Assembly (NCBI GenBank): GCA_000621765.1
Contig: JHXJ01000011.1
Location: forward strand, 1 to 64,000
Length of the DNA: 64,000 nt
Direction of reading: 5' to 3'
Origin: Ruminococcaceae bacterium AB4001
Lineage (GTDB): Bacteria; Bacillota; Clostridia; Saccharofermentanales; Saccharofermentanaceae
Positions 23,549 to 32,594 of the stretch are shown here, one piece after another. Position 1 is the first letter of the stretch, and the number at the start of each line of letters is the position of its first letter. The notes beneath the pieces were generated by a model, which had not been told where the DNA came from, searched no databases, and was given only the letters and a program-made list of their open reading frames with translations. A program made the translations under genes and the position numbers.

Positions 23549-25363
23549 TTGAAAAAGAAAGCGGATAATAGAGAAATTAGAGAAAAGAGGAGTGTTTTCG
23601 AGCGCTTCTGCTCGGCTCAGGAGAACAAAGCAAGGCTGAGTCTCATCCTTGCTGCGGTTTTGGTGGTAGTAACGATAGGTTCTGTCTGCACTGCCGCTAT
23701 CGCAAATAATGCAGGCGTTGTTTTCCCTTCCGAAAATGTAGAATTAAATGCCGCAGAGCAGTTCCTTGCCAAGGCGGCGATCGAGTCATCTGAGAGCGAA
23801 GAACTGGCTCTTGTCTCAGCTGAGGAGTCTTCAGAAGAGACTGATTTACTGGTGGCAAAGGAGACAAAGCGCGGAGGTCTTACCGGCGAGCATGTCGTTG
23901 ATGTCAGCGACCTTAAGTCACTTACCGATGAAGAACTCGTAGCTGCCATCAAGGCCGGTAGAGCGGGTGTCATCTCCAGAAGCAACATCGAGACAGACCA
24001 GTCCCAGAACCAGAACAACGTTCACCACGGTGCAGGTGGAAATGCTCCCGCTGCAACGGATACACCTACACCGGTTCCTTCAAATGTTCCTACTCCGACA
24101 CTTGCACCTGTAACCATGGTCAACTATCAGTTGGGAATAGATATCTCTGAGTTCCAGGGATCTATCAACTGGTCAAAGGTTAAGGCAGCCGGAATCGAAT
24201 TCGCATTTATCAGATGCGGAGGACGCGGCTGGGGTTCATCCGGAAAGATCTATGAAGATACGAAGTTCATAAGCAACGTTAACAGCGCAAGAGCTGCAGG
24301 CATCAAGGTTGGCGCATATTTCTTCTCACAGGCTATCACTCCTTACGAGGCTCTTGAGGAAGCATCAATGACGCTTTCGAAAGTCGGTGCAGTCACACTG
24401 GATCTTCCTGTCGTTTTGGACTGGGAGACAGGCGGCGGATACAGGACTGAGGACCTTAAGGGACAGGATTTTGCAAATGTCATCACTTCGTTCTGCAGCA
24501 CCATTTCACAGAACGGTTATACACCCTGCGTATATCTCAACACAGGCGATATTAACAACAGACTCGGAAGCTATTCCGGTGAGATCCTTTCAAAGTACAA
24601 GCTCTGGTATGCATATCCCTACAGCTGCTACAGCGACGGAAGCATGTATAAAGCAGGCGATACTATCCCGCCGAGAAGCTTCTCCTATGAGTACTGGCAG
24701 TATTCATGGCATGGCAAGGTTTCCGGAATCAGCACAGATGTTGACCTCAACATCAGGATCCTCGGCAAGACCACTTTGAATGCTCCTGAGATCAATCTCA
24801 CGAACGAAAAGATAACCACCGGAGTCGGTCAGGCGGCAGATCTGCTTGCCGGCGTATCTGCAAAGACTTCGCAGGACCAGACCACTACCAGCGGCATTAC
24901 ATATGAGATAAAGGACAGCACCGGCCAGGCCGTAACTCTTGAGCAGGCCCAGCAGAAGGCCGGAACATACACAGTCACATACACGTTCAAGGATTCATTC
25001 CGCGGCGCTGTAACTGCCACGGCCACATGGGAAGTTGTTGAGGGACTGACTCCCACGCCTTCCACATCCGTGACACCTACACCGACACCTGCAGAAGGTG
25101 AGACGACTATTACACCTTCTCCGACGCCGGTTGACCAGAATGGCGAGACCTCAACTGATACACCTACACCTACTCCTTCTGAGACAGAAGAGAGCACGGA
25201 GACCTCAACCGACACACCGACTCCCACACCTGCTGAAGAAGGCGGATCGGAGAGCGGCGGTTCTGAGTCCGGCGGATCTGAGAGCAGTGGAACTGAGAAC
25301 GGCGGAAGCGGAGATAACGGCGGTTCATCAGAAGAGACGGGCGGAGATAACACAACTACTTAA
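23549..25363 (+). CDS. GH25 muramidase (lysozyme), surface-exposed
   Basis: A 604-residue protein: cytoplasmic N-terminus, one membrane helix (LSLILAAVLVVVTIGSVCTA, about residues 34-53), a Ser/Glu-rich spacer with Thr-Pro repeats, then a GH25 domain from LGIDISEFQGSINWSKVK (about 194) with the catalytic acidic residues in GIDISEFQG and LPVVLDWE. A bacterial Ig-like segment follows (KAGTYTVTYTFKDSF) and finally Thr-Pro and Gly-Ser-Glu repeats reaching the C-terminus. GH25 enzymes cut MurNAc-GlcNAc bonds in peptidoglycan. The start is TTG with an AGGTGG site 7-8 nt upstream. Probably a cell-wall remodelling enzyme anchored by its N-terminus. Confidence 0.88.
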   Translation: MKKKADNREIREKRSVFERFCSAQENKARLSLILAAVLVVVTIGSVCTAAIANNAGVVFPSENVELNAAEQFLAKAAIESSESEELALVSAEESSEETDLLVAKETKRGGLTGEHVVDVSDLKSLTDEELVAAIKAGRAGVISRSNIETDQSQNQNNVHHGAGGNAPAATDTPTPVPSNVPTPTLAPVTMVNYQLGIDISEFQGSINWSKVKAAGIEFAFIRCGGRGWGSSGKIYEDTKFISNVNSARAAGIKVGAYFFSQAITPYEALEEASMTLSKVGAVTLDLPVVLDWETGGGYRTEDLKGQDFANVITSFCSTISQNGYTPCVYLNTGDINNRLGSYSGEILSKYKLWYAYPYSCYSDGSMYKAGDTIPPRSFSYEYWQYSWHGKVSGISTDVDLNIRILGKTTLNAPEINLTNEKITTGVGQAADLLAGVSAKTSQDQTTTSGITYEIKDSTGQAVTLEQAQQKAGTYTVTYTFKDSFRGAVTATATWEVVEGLTPTPSTSVTPTPTPAEGETTITPSPTPVDQNGETSTDTPTPTPSETEESTETSTDTPTPTPAEEGGSESGGSESGGSESSGTENGGSGDNGGSSEETGGDNTTT

Positions 25364-25383
25364 TTACCGTTAAGGATAACAGT

Positions 25384-26493
25384 ATGGATACCAGGCAGAC
25401 GGGCGATCCCGCGGTGCGGAATCTGGAAAGAAGGATCAGGTTCGAGATTGAGAAGCTTCTTCTCATTACTACCATCGTGTGTCTGGGTCTGGAGATCGCT
25501 CTTGCAACGTACTATTATCTGATCCGTGATCTGGGGCAGCCGCTGAACACTTACATAGAATTCAGGATCCTTCTGCCTTGCGGAATAAACGTTATCCTCT
25601 ATCTGTTTACAAGATTTTCCAACAGAAGCGAAAACAGCACCGACAGTACCAAGAACAGGATCTGTTCGATAGCGCTGCTCCTGATAACGGGAGTCATATC
25701 GCTTGCGCACAGTTATTTCATTCCTCTGTGGATGCTGCCGCTTTTCGTAGTCATGTTCTGTTCCGTATTCCAGGATGACTTTATCCAGAAAGTCCTGGCA
25801 GGATTCAGCTTTGTGATCATCCTCTATTCGGGAATACTTCATCTGTACGACTATCCGACTGAAAGGACTTTCACGATCATCTGCATTGTCATAGCAGAGG
25901 TCATGGCTGTCGCCATAAGTTTTACTTCGTTTAAGATGGAAACCTATATCGTCCGGATGTTCCTGATAGCCGCGAGAGGTTCAGCCACAGGTGGGAATGG
26001 GGCAGAGACAGACAGTGTCACCGGAGTCTACAGCAAGTCGTTCCTTATAAGTGAAGCGGAGAAAATGCTTTCGGAAGCGAAAGAACTTGAACCGTGTGGT
26101 TTTGCTGTATTGGATATCGATGACTTCAGGACCGTAAATGATTCAATGGGACATGACAAGGGTGACGATGTACTCCGCGCGCTGGGTTCGATCCTTGCGG
26201 CTTATATTGATGATGAGACCATCATCGGAAGATACGGCGGCGAGAAGTTTGTCGTTGTTTTCGCGGACGGGATCCAGGAAGAACACATCGAAATGCTGGA
26301 ACAGATGCGGAAAGAATTTGCCCAAAAGAAATATTCTTTTACCGAAAAGAGCATTACGATAAGCGGCGGATATGTCTGGTATGATACGAAAACAGAATTC
26401 GAAAAAGCGGTAAGTGAGGCTGAAGAGGCACTTGCAAGAGCCAAGAAATCAGGTAAGAATAAGATAGTTTCAAGAGACGAGAGTGAGGACTGA
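25384..26493 (+). CDS. Membrane GGDEF protein (putative diguanylate cyclase) with GGEKF site
   Basis: A 369-residue protein with six hydrophobic segments in the first 200 residues and a GGDEF domain (DSVTGVYSKSFL ... VLDIDDFRTVNDSMGHDKGD ... RYGGEKFVVVF). The signature is GGEKF rather than GG[DE]EF: the third acidic residue is kept but the fourth is Lys. Activity is therefore uncertain; it may have low cyclase activity or bind GTP or c-di-GMP. No RxxD inhibitory site is obvious. It follows the muramidase by 20 nt, which suggests co-transcription with cell-wall functions. Confidence 0.82.
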   Translation: MDTRQTGDPAVRNLERRIRFEIEKLLLITTIVCLGLEIALATYYYLIRDLGQPLNTYIEFRILLPCGINVILYLFTRFSNRSENSTDSTKNRICSIALLLITGVISLAHSYFIPLWMLPLFVVMFCSVFQDDFIQKVLAGFSFVIILYSGILHLYDYPTERTFTIICIVIAEVMAVAISFTSFKMETYIVRMFLIAARGSATGGNGAETDSVTGVYSKSFLISEAEKMLSEAKELEPCGFAVLDIDDFRTVNDSMGHDKGDDVLRALGSILAAYIDDETIIGRYGGEKFVVVFADGIQEEHIEMLEQMRKEFAQKKYSFTEKSITISGGYVWYDTKTEFEKAVSEAEEALARAKKSGKNKIVSRDESED

Positions 26494-26497
26494 ACAT

Positions 26498-27181
26498 ATG
26501 GCACGAACCAAGCAGAAGAATAAGATCAGCGATTACAATTTAGGAACGATAATTGTCGATATCGTAATGCTGTTTTTAGGACTTATCTTCTTTATTGGCA
26601 CGATCGCGGGCAAGGGTGATGATATCGCTGCTGGATTTGTCAGGGTTGTCGGTGCGGTATTGGTCCTTGTAGGAATATTTGAGCTGATCAATTTCCTGAG
26701 GATAAAGGATAAGACCATCTTTGACTGGATCGTCTTTATAATCGGCGGCGCCATTGCAATTACAGGCGCGGTCTTCATCATAAACCCTGCTCCGATTATT
26801 GCTATATTTAATTTCGTTTTCGGAATAATCGTAGCTGTCTATGCGATCGTTATCATCGCTGTAGCTGTCGGAACTTTAAGGCCTTCCGGTGCCAAGTACT
26901 GGTGGTTCTCATTGCTGTTCGGCATTATCGCTCTGGGTCTCGGTATCTTTATCATATTCTTCAATGGCGCTTCAAAGGCTCTGACGATGATCATCGGCAT
27001 AACTCTTGTCTTAGGCAGCATCGGCGGTATAGCCAATGCCATCCTGGCTTCACAGGCAAAGAAGGAGTACAAAGCAAATTCCAAGATATTGGATGATGCG
27101 ACGTTTACCGTTGAATCTACTACTACTTCAACCGAAACAGACAATAAAAAAGACAGCGACAACGATAACGTAAAGTACTGA
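26498..27181 (+). CDS. DUF308/HdeD-like integral membrane protein
   Basis: A 227-residue protein with six hydrophobic helices in three pairs and a charged tail rich in Asp, Lys and Thr (ETDNKKDSDNDNVKY). The alternating helix pairs with Gly-rich turns (GKGDDIAAGFVRVVGAVLVL, IIGGAIAITGAVFIINPAP) fit DUF308/HdeD. The start is taken at ATG 26498 rather than GTG 26483, since the latter would overlap the previous gene and has no better ribosome site. Function unknown; the helical pairs suggest a membrane stress role. Confidence 0.7.
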   Translation: MARTKQKNKISDYNLGTIIVDIVMLFLGLIFFIGTIAGKGDDIAAGFVRVVGAVLVLVGIFELINFLRIKDKTIFDWIVFIIGGAIAITGAVFIINPAPIIAIFNFVFGIIVAVYAIVIIAVAVGTLRPSGAKYWWFSLLFGIIALGLGIFIIFFNGASKALTMIIGITLVLGSIGGIANAILASQAKKEYKANSKILDDATFTVESTTTSTETDNKKDSDNDNVKY

Positions 27182-27212
27182 TAACGGTGAAAATACGCTG
27201 AGGAGACAGTCC

Positions 27213-27851
27213 ATGGAGATAACATATGTCGGACATGCATGCTTTCTTATAAAACTTTCCACCGGATACAGCGTCTGCTTTGATCCCTATGCTCCGGGTT
27301 CCGTTCCGGGATTATCCGCTATTGATATTGCCGCAGATACGGTAATCTGCTCGCATACCCACATGGATCACTATGCCCATGATGAAGTAGGCGATCCTGA
27401 AACCCCTTTTAGCGGAGAGCTTCCGGAGTTTGAACATATCGATACCTTCCATGACGAAGTTAAGGGCGCGAAAAGAGGAAAGAACATCATAACGGTACTG
27501 AGAGCTGAAGGGGAGACAGCAGTCCACATGGGCGATATAGGCTGTGACCTTACAGAAGACCAGCTTTCCAGGATCAAAGGATGCGACCTCCTGATGATCC
27601 CTGTCGGAGGTTTTTATACCATTGACTGCAAAAAGGCATACGAGATGGTCTGTCAGATCGATCCGAAGGTTGTTGTCCCCATGCATTTCAGCGGCGAGAA
27701 CTTCGGATATGATGTGATCTCAGGACCTGAGGAATTCGTAAGGCTGATAGAACAGAAAGGCGACCGCAAGATCATCAAAGGCGGCACCGGTGTCAAGGAT
27801 CTTCCTTCAGAAAAATCTTTACTCTTATTAGAGCCTCTTCGAATTTTGTAA
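27213..27851 (+). CDS. Metallo-beta-lactamase fold hydrolase (UlaG-like)
   Basis: A 212-residue metal-dependent hydrolase. Zinc ligands are visible in ICSHTHMDHYAHDE (HxHxDH), in AVHMGDIGCDL, and in VVVPMHFSGENFGYD. The start MEITYVGHACFLI is typical of UlaG/YtkL-type members. Such proteins cleave phosphodiesters, lactones or similar bonds; the substrate cannot be predicted. A GAGGAGAC ribosome site precedes the ATG. It may be the last gene of a unit beginning with the muramidase. Confidence 0.85.
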   Translation: MEITYVGHACFLIKLSTGYSVCFDPYAPGSVPGLSAIDIAADTVICSHTHMDHYAHDEVGDPETPFSGELPEFEHIDTFHDEVKGAKRGKNIITVLRAEGETAVHMGDIGCDLTEDQLSRIKGCDLLMIPVGGFYTIDCKKAYEMVCQIDPKVVVPMHFSGENFGYDVISGPEEFVRLIEQKGDRKIIKGGTGVKDLPSEKSLLLLEPLRIL

Positions 27852-27905
27852 CATAACATTGGCCCTCTTTACGATATAATTCTTCGTTAAGGGGGAATAT
27901 GTCTT

Positions 27906-29390
27906 ATGTTTAAAATCGGTTTTTCCAATGACAAGTATGTTGAGCTTCAAAGCCAGCACATAAGAGAGCGTGTCGACCAGTTCGGCGGTAAGCTCTATCT
28001 CGAGTTTGGTGGCAAATTGTTTGATGATTATCACGCATCAAGAGTTCTGCCCGGATTCGAACCTGACAGCAAGATCAGGATGCTCAAGGCTCTTTCTGAA
28101 GATGCAGAGATAGTTATCGCGATCAATGCTGATGCCATTGAGAAGAACAAGAGAAGAGGAGACCTCGGCATTACTTATGACCAGGAAGTTCTCCGTCTGA
28201 TCGATGCATTCACCGAATTCGGTCTTTTTGTCGGCAGCGTTGTTATCACGCAGTTTGCCGGCCAGCCTTTAGCCGAGAAGTTCGAATCAAGACTCCGCGG
28301 CCTCGGCGTTAAGTCATACAGACACTATCCCATTGCCGGATATCCTTCAGATATTCCCCTTATCGTAAGTGAAGACGGATACGGCAAGAACGATTATATC
28401 GAGACAAGCCGTAAGCTCGTTGTCGTAACGGCTCCGGGTCCCGGTTCAGGAAAGATGGCTACATGCCTTTCCCAGCTCTATCACGAAAACAAGCGCGGCA
28501 TCAAAGCTGGTTACGCTAAGTTTGAGACATTCCCTATCTGGTCGATCCCGCTCCAGCACCCCGTAAATGTTGCTTATGAGGCAGCTACGGCAGACCTTGC
28601 CGATGTAAATATGATCGATCCTTTCCACCTTGAAGCATATGGAAAGACAACAGTTAACTACAACAGAGATGTTGAGATATTCCCCGTAGTAAATGCGATC
28701 TTCGAAAAGATCTATGGAGAGAGCCCTTATAAGTCACCTACGGATATGGGCGTTAACATGGCAGGCTTTGCCATCATCGATGATGAAGCATGCCAGGACG
28801 CTTCAAGACAGGAGATCATCAGAAGATATTACGAAGCGAAAATGGCAACCCGCACCGGTCTGTCAGACGGTTCTGACGTTACCAAGATCGAGTTCCTCAT
28901 GAAGAAGAGCGGCATTGATATTTCCAACCGCCGCGTGATCGGTGCAGCTTCCGTCCGTGCAGAATCGACCGGCGCTCCGGCTGTAGCATTGGAGCTTCCT
29001 GACGGACAGATAGTAACCGGAAAGACAACACCTCTTCTCGGACCTGCTTCTGCCGCACTCCTTAATGCGCTTAAGGTACTTGCAGGAATCTCACACGACA
29101 TTCCTTTGATCTCGCCTAATGTTATCGAGCCTATTTCAGATCTCAAGATCAACCACCTCGGCAACCACAATCCGAGACTTCATACAGATGAAGTCCTTAT
29201 CGCGCTTGCGATCAGTGCTGCAACCAACCCGGTTGCTGAACTTGCAATGCAGCAGATCGGAAATCTGATGAACAGTGATGCTCATTCCACGACCATGATG
29301 AGTTCAGTAGATATCAACATGTTCCACAAACTCGGCATCAACCTGACCTGTGAGCCTGTTTACGAGACGAAGAAGCTGTATCACAGATAA
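27906..29390 (+). CDS. DUF1846 (UPF0371) family protein
   Basis: A 494-residue cytoplasmic protein of the DUF1846 family, conserved end to end: [19 protein letters not shown] at the start, a P-loop-like [20 protein letters not shown] in the middle (residues about 178-197), and [20 protein letters not shown] near the C-terminus. It is common in Clostridia and streptococci and has solved structures, but no firm function. The P-loop-like segment suggests nucleotide or phosphate binding. The ribosome site is AAGGGGG about 10 nt from the ATG. Confidence 0.88.
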   Translation: MFKIGFSNDKYVELQSQHIRERVDQFGGKLYLEFGGKLFDDYHASRVLPGFEPDSKIRMLKALSEDAEIVIAINADAIEKNKRRGDLGITYDQEVLRLIDAFTEFGLFVGSVVITQFAGQPLAEKFESRLRGLGVKSYRHYPIAGYPSDIPLIVSEDGYGKNDYIETSRKLVVVTAPGPGSGKMATCLSQLYHENKRGIKAGYAKFETFPIWSIPLQHPVNVAYEAATADLADVNMIDPFHLEAYGKTTVNYNRDVEIFPVVNAIFEKIYGESPYKSPTDMGVNMAGFAIIDDEACQDASRQEIIRRYYEAKMATRTGLSDGSDVTKIEFLMKKSGIDISNRRVIGAASVRAESTGAPAVALELPDGQIVTGKTTPLLGPASAALLNALKVLAGISHDIPLISPNVIEPISDLKINHLGNHNPRLHTDEVLIALAISAATNPVAELAMQQIGNLMNSDAHSTTMMSSVDINMFHKLGINLTCEPVYETKKLYHR

Positions 29391-29414
29391 GACTTAGGGA
29401 AAATGTAATTGACG

Positions 29415-29446
29415 GGTCCGTACTTCATATGAGGTGCGGACCTTTT
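29415..29446 (+). terminator. Rho-independent terminator
   Basis: GGTCCGTAC (29415-29423) and GTGCGGACC (29434-29442), 9 bp with one G-U pair, followed by TTTTCGTT. Confidence 0.85.
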
Positions 29447-29538
29447 CGTTGAATTGTCATTCTTTTTTGACTATACTTTTTTTGTTAAGAATAAAGTTAA
29501 TAGGAAACTGTTACGTAAAAAAGATATGGAGGAAATGT

Positions 29539-31083
29539 ATGGAAATTTCAGTTGTCAGGAAGGATGAAGGTAAACTGATCCGGACAGTATGTAAACTGTT
29601 TTGCGTTGTGTTTGCTGTTGCCATGATCGTTATGTTGTCTTCAAAGGCTGTATCTGCTGATGCGACATTGGAGAAATCGGGTGAAGATGAGTACTTTCGT
29701 TATGAACTGTATTCCGATGGCGAATTGAAGATCACCTGTAACTATAGTGATTACAACGATTATTATTTTTATTTGTCTCATATTGGTGACGATGCTTTAT
29801 CAAAAGTTAAGACTGTAACTGTTGATCTTGCCGGTTACGAAGATGGAATAATTTATTTGAGCGGATATGATAGTGATACAACAGGAATAACCGGCATCAA
29901 GTTTATTGATCTTCGTGAAGATGTAGAGATTGAGTGTTTGCTTGTAGACTATTTCACCAGTGTAGATTCATTTGATTTTCTTTCGGATGTTCGAATCGAT
30001 GAATTAGATATAGGTAACGGTTTTCAGAACGCAGATCTGTCCGGTGCAAAAGTAAAATGTCCATGGATTTATGGAGATGATCTTACAAGTGTGATTCTTC
30101 CTGATGTATGTGAGAGCGCATATTTTAGAGGTTGTGAAAAACTGAAGAAATGTTATATTCCGACAGGTCTTAAATATGTTTGGGCGTCGTATTATACATC
30201 CGTTTATGGAGATGGATACAATTACTGTTTTGAAGAATGTGATTCTTTGACTGATGTCTACTATGCGGGATCCAAATCAGAATTTGAGGAAATAAAGATC
30301 CTGCTTGCTGGCGAAGGCGGAACCGGCAAGGTTGCCAAAAACATGAATATCAGTGATCTTCTGACTGGAGTAAATATCCATTACTATAATGGCATTACTT
30401 CTGAATGGTATCAGAAACCGGACGATTCATGGATCTATCTTGATCAGAATGGCGAGACCGTCACAGGCTGGCAGAAGATCGGCAATAGCTGGTATTACTT
30501 CGATGAAGAAGGCATCATGCAGACCGGCTGGTTTGAGGACGGCGGATCATGGTACTACTTAACATCTTCCGGTGCTATGGCTACAGGCTGGCAGGAAGTT
30601 TCCGGTAGCTGGTATTACTTTGATGTCAGCGGAAAGATGAAGACAGGCTGGCAGAAGATAGGCGGCAAGGATTATTTCTTAAAGCCTAATGGTGCTATGG
30701 CATCTGATGAATATGTTGACGGATACTATCTTGATAAGAGTGGCGCTTGGACCTATAAATATAGGGCTTCATGGAAGTCTGATTCAAAGGGCACATACTT
30801 CCAGGATACAAAGGGATGGTACCCGAAGAACCAGTGGCTCCTGATCGACGATGAGTGGTATTTCTTCAAGCCTGACGGATATAAGGCAGCATCAGAGTAT
30901 TGGAACGGTTACTGGTTTAACTTAAACGGCGGATGGACATACAAGGCAAGAGCTTCCTGGAAGAAAGATTCCAAGGGCTGGTACTATCAGGATACAGCAG
31001 GATGGTACCCGAGGAGCTGTGACATAAAGATCGACGGCAAAGTCTATAACTTTGACGCTTCAGGTTACTGCACGAATCCGTAA
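29539..31083 (+). CDS. Secreted protein with cell-wall-binding (choline-binding-like) repeats
   Basis: A 514-residue exported protein. It has a signal peptide (CKLFCVVFAVAMIVMLSSKAVSA), a 280-residue N-terminal domain of irregular beta-type repeats (FIDLREDVEIECLLVDYFTS, reminiscent of BspA-type leucine-rich folds), then about eight 20-residue cell-wall-binding repeats (GWQKIGNSWYYFDEEGIMQT, GWQEVSGSWYYFD). Such repeats bind choline or other wall polymers. The start at 29539 has GGAGGAAATGT upstream; the frame extends further but without a ribosome site. The N-terminal half is clearly more AT-rich (GAT, TAT, TTT codons) than the repeat part, so the domain may have been acquired separately. 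Confidence 0.85.
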   Translation: MEISVVRKDEGKLIRTVCKLFCVVFAVAMIVMLSSKAVSADATLEKSGEDEYFRYELYSDGELKITCNYSDYNDYYFYLSHIGDDALSKVKTVTVDLAGYEDGIIYLSGYDSDTTGITGIKFIDLREDVEIECLLVDYFTSVDSFDFLSDVRIDELDIGNGFQNADLSGAKVKCPWIYGDDLTSVILPDVCESAYFRGCEKLKKCYIPTGLKYVWASYYTSVYGDGYNYCFEECDSLTDVYYAGSKSEFEEIKILLAGEGGTGKVAKNMNISDLLTGVNIHYYNGITSEWYQKPDDSWIYLDQNGETVTGWQKIGNSWYYFDEEGIMQTGWFEDGGSWYYLTSSGAMATGWQEVSGSWYYFDVSGKMKTGWQKIGGKDYFLKPNGAMASDEYVDGYYLDKSGAWTYKYRASWKSDSKGTYFQDTKGWYPKNQWLLIDDEWYFFKPDGYKAASEYWNGYWFNLNGGWTYKARASWKKDSKGWYYQDTAGWYPRSCDIKIDGKVYNFDASGYCTNP

Positions 31084-31108
31084 GCTGCAGTGGTGATTAA
31101 TCAGATAC

Positions 31109-31143
31109 AGGGCTGTCGCAAAACAAAATGCGGCAGCCCTTTA
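31109..31143 (+). terminator. Rho-independent terminator, recurrent stem
   Basis: AGGGCTGTCGC (31109-31119) and GCGGCAGCCCT (31130-31140) with one U-G pair, followed by TTTAT. The same GGGCTGTCGC/GCGGCAGCCC stem occurs on the minus strand at 52783-52809. Confidence 0.85.
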
Positions 31144-31192
31144 TACTATGCATCAGTATTGGCTTTTTTGAGGTTTGGTGTGCATCCTTGAA

Positions 31193-31340
31193 ATGTCCCT
31201 AAATGCTAAATTTTCGCGAAAAAAGGACATTATTCTCGGGAAAAGTGTCCCTTAATTGTCAACGCTTAAAATTTAGGGACACTATGCTTCAGGTGTCAGA
31301 AGTCAGCTATCAGAATTCAGGGGCAAATGTACGGGACACT
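31193..31340. repeat. Keyed inverted-repeat array D (keyword TGTCCCTAAAT)
   Basis: In the 358-nt gap before ctsR. ATGTCCCTAAAT (31193-31204), loop with TTTTCGCG, AGGACAT (31224-31230); then GTGTCCCTTAATT (31245-31257), 12-nt loop, AATTTAGGGACAC (31270-31282); a further GGGACAC at 31333-31339. Outer arms 31194-31204 and 31271-31281 are a perfect 11-bp inverted repeat. The two forward copies are 52 bp apart. The array ends about 10 nt before the ctsR -35 box. Confidence 0.75.
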
Positions 31341-31348
31341 TTTTCGTG

Positions 31349-31412
31349 TTGACAAATGAAGGAAACTGTTCCATAATCTCATTAGTCAAAGAAAGTCAAA
31401 GTCAAAGTCAAA
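31349..31412 (+). promoter_or_regulatory. ctsR promoter with CtsR box plus extra half-sites
   Basis: TTGACA (31349-31354), 17 nt, CATAAT (31372-31377). Immediately downstream lies AGTCAAA-GAA-AGTCAAA (31384-31400), a perfect match to the CtsR heptad direct repeat, followed without gap by two more GTCAAA copies (31401-31412). The box covers the expected start site, so CtsR binding would block initiation of the heat-shock operon. Confidence 0.92.
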
Positions 31413-31441
31413 GAAAAGCAAAATGGAAGGAGGTCGTTCCT

Positions 31442-31903
31442 GTGGCAAGACTGGTTGATGTTATAGAGCAGATGATCAAAGAGATGGTCGAAGAGAACGA
31501 CGGCACTGCAACTATCTGCAGAAGCCAATTGGCTGAGCAGGCGAACTGTGTTCCGTCACAGATAACGTATGTGTTGTCCACGAGATTTTCGGGCGGCAGC
31601 GGATATATTGTCGAGAGCAGACGTGGCGGCGGCGGACAGATTACGATCACGCGTGTAAATCATGTGGGACCTGCCGAATATCTCAAGGCGATCATTGACA
31701 GTGTCGGTGATGACCTGTCACAGCAGCAGGCGAAGAACCTTCTGACTAATGCAGTTACTGTCGGTGCAATGACTTCCAAGGAAGGTACAGCGATAATGGC
31801 TGCAGTTTCAGACAGAGCTTTGGCAAGAGTCGATTCGGATATCAGGTCAGTCTTAAGGGCAGATATATTCAAGCATGCCCTGTTGGGCCTGATGGTAACC
31901 TGA
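31442..31903 (+). CDS. ctsR: CtsR heat-shock repressor
   Basis: A 153-residue repressor of class III heat-shock genes. MARLVDVIEQMIKEM, the winged helix-turn-helix with AEQANCVPSQITYVL, the glycine-rich thermosensing wing ESRRGGGGQITI, and the C-terminal tetramerisation domain (SQQQAKNLLTNAVTVGAMT) are all present. The start is GTG at 31442 with AGGAGGT upstream; the longer frame begins inside the promoter. It is the first gene of ctsR-mcsA-mcsB-clpC and is autoregulated by the box at 31384-31412. Confidence 0.95.
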   Translation: MARLVDVIEQMIKEMVEENDGTATICRSQLAEQANCVPSQITYVLSTRFSGGSGYIVESRRGGGGQITITRVNHVGPAEYLKAIIDSVGDDLSQQQAKNLLTNAVTVGAMTSKEGTAIMAAVSDRALARVDSDIRSVLRADIFKHALLGLMVT

Positions 31904-31943
31904 TCTTATTGAGTAAAAGATTCCGGCAAAGGAGACAAGATAT

Positions 31944-32594
31944 ATGAGATGTGAAAGATGCGGAAGGGAAATCACAAACGGGACGTTCAGGATGGGCGGC
32001 GTTACGCTGTGTGAGCGGTGCGCCATGAGCATGAGACTTTATAACAGCCCGTCTGATTTCCTTAATGATCCGTTCGTAGAACTGGACGCGATCGCAGCAA
32101 CGCTTAGAAACATGGAGAAGAACCAGATCGAGTTTGGAAACAGCTCGCTTACCTGCCCCAAGTGCGGAATGACACTGAGGGAGTTTGACACAAACGGCCG
32201 CGTAGGATGTATCGAATGCTATAACGTTTTCAATGAGAATATCGTAAGGGAAATGTTCAAGCAGCAGGGCAACAGCGAATACTATGGACGTTTCCCGGGC
32301 CAGCCCGCTGATACGAAGGTCAGATCCGATGAGATAAAGAAACCCGAACCGGCAAGTCCGAAGACGGAAGAGAATGTCCCTTCCGACGTAAAAGAACCGG
32401 AAGCACCGAAAGCTCAGCCGGCAACCAAGAAAGGACTGACGATAGACAAACTCATGAAAGCCGATCTCGGAATGCTTTCAGATGAGGATATTCAGGAAGG
32501 AATAAAGCTTGCAGCTGAAGCAGAGGAATACATTCTCGCGTCAAAGCTCAGAGATGAACTTAAAGGCAGAAAGGACGGAACAGATAATGGCTGA
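31944..32594 (+). CDS. mcsA: McsA, activator of McsB (UVR-motif zinc protein)
   Basis: A 216-residue protein with two zinc-binding segments (CERCGREI ... CERC, and CPKCGMTLREF ... CIECYNVF) and a C-terminal UVR motif (LAAEAEEYILASKLRDELKG). Between them lies a Pro/Glu/Lys-rich linker. In B. subtilis McsA binds and activates the arginine kinase McsB and helps control CtsR. It overlaps the mcsB start by 8 nt, so the two are translationally coupled. Confidence 0.92.
   Translation: MRCERCGREITNGTFRMGGVTLCERCAMSMRLYNSPSDFLNDPFVELDAIAATLRNMEKNQIEFGNSSLTCPKCGMTLREFDTNGRVGCIECYNVFNENIVREMFKQQGNSEYYGRFPGQPADTKVRSDEIKKPEPASPKTEENVPSDVKEPEAPKAQPATKKGLTIDKLMKADLGMLSDEDIQEGIKLAAEAEEYILASKLRDELKGRKDGTDNG

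Noticed and set aside
31346-31441. N-terminal extension of CtsR
   Set aside because: The region holds the promoter and CtsR box; the GTG at 31442 has a strong ribosome site.
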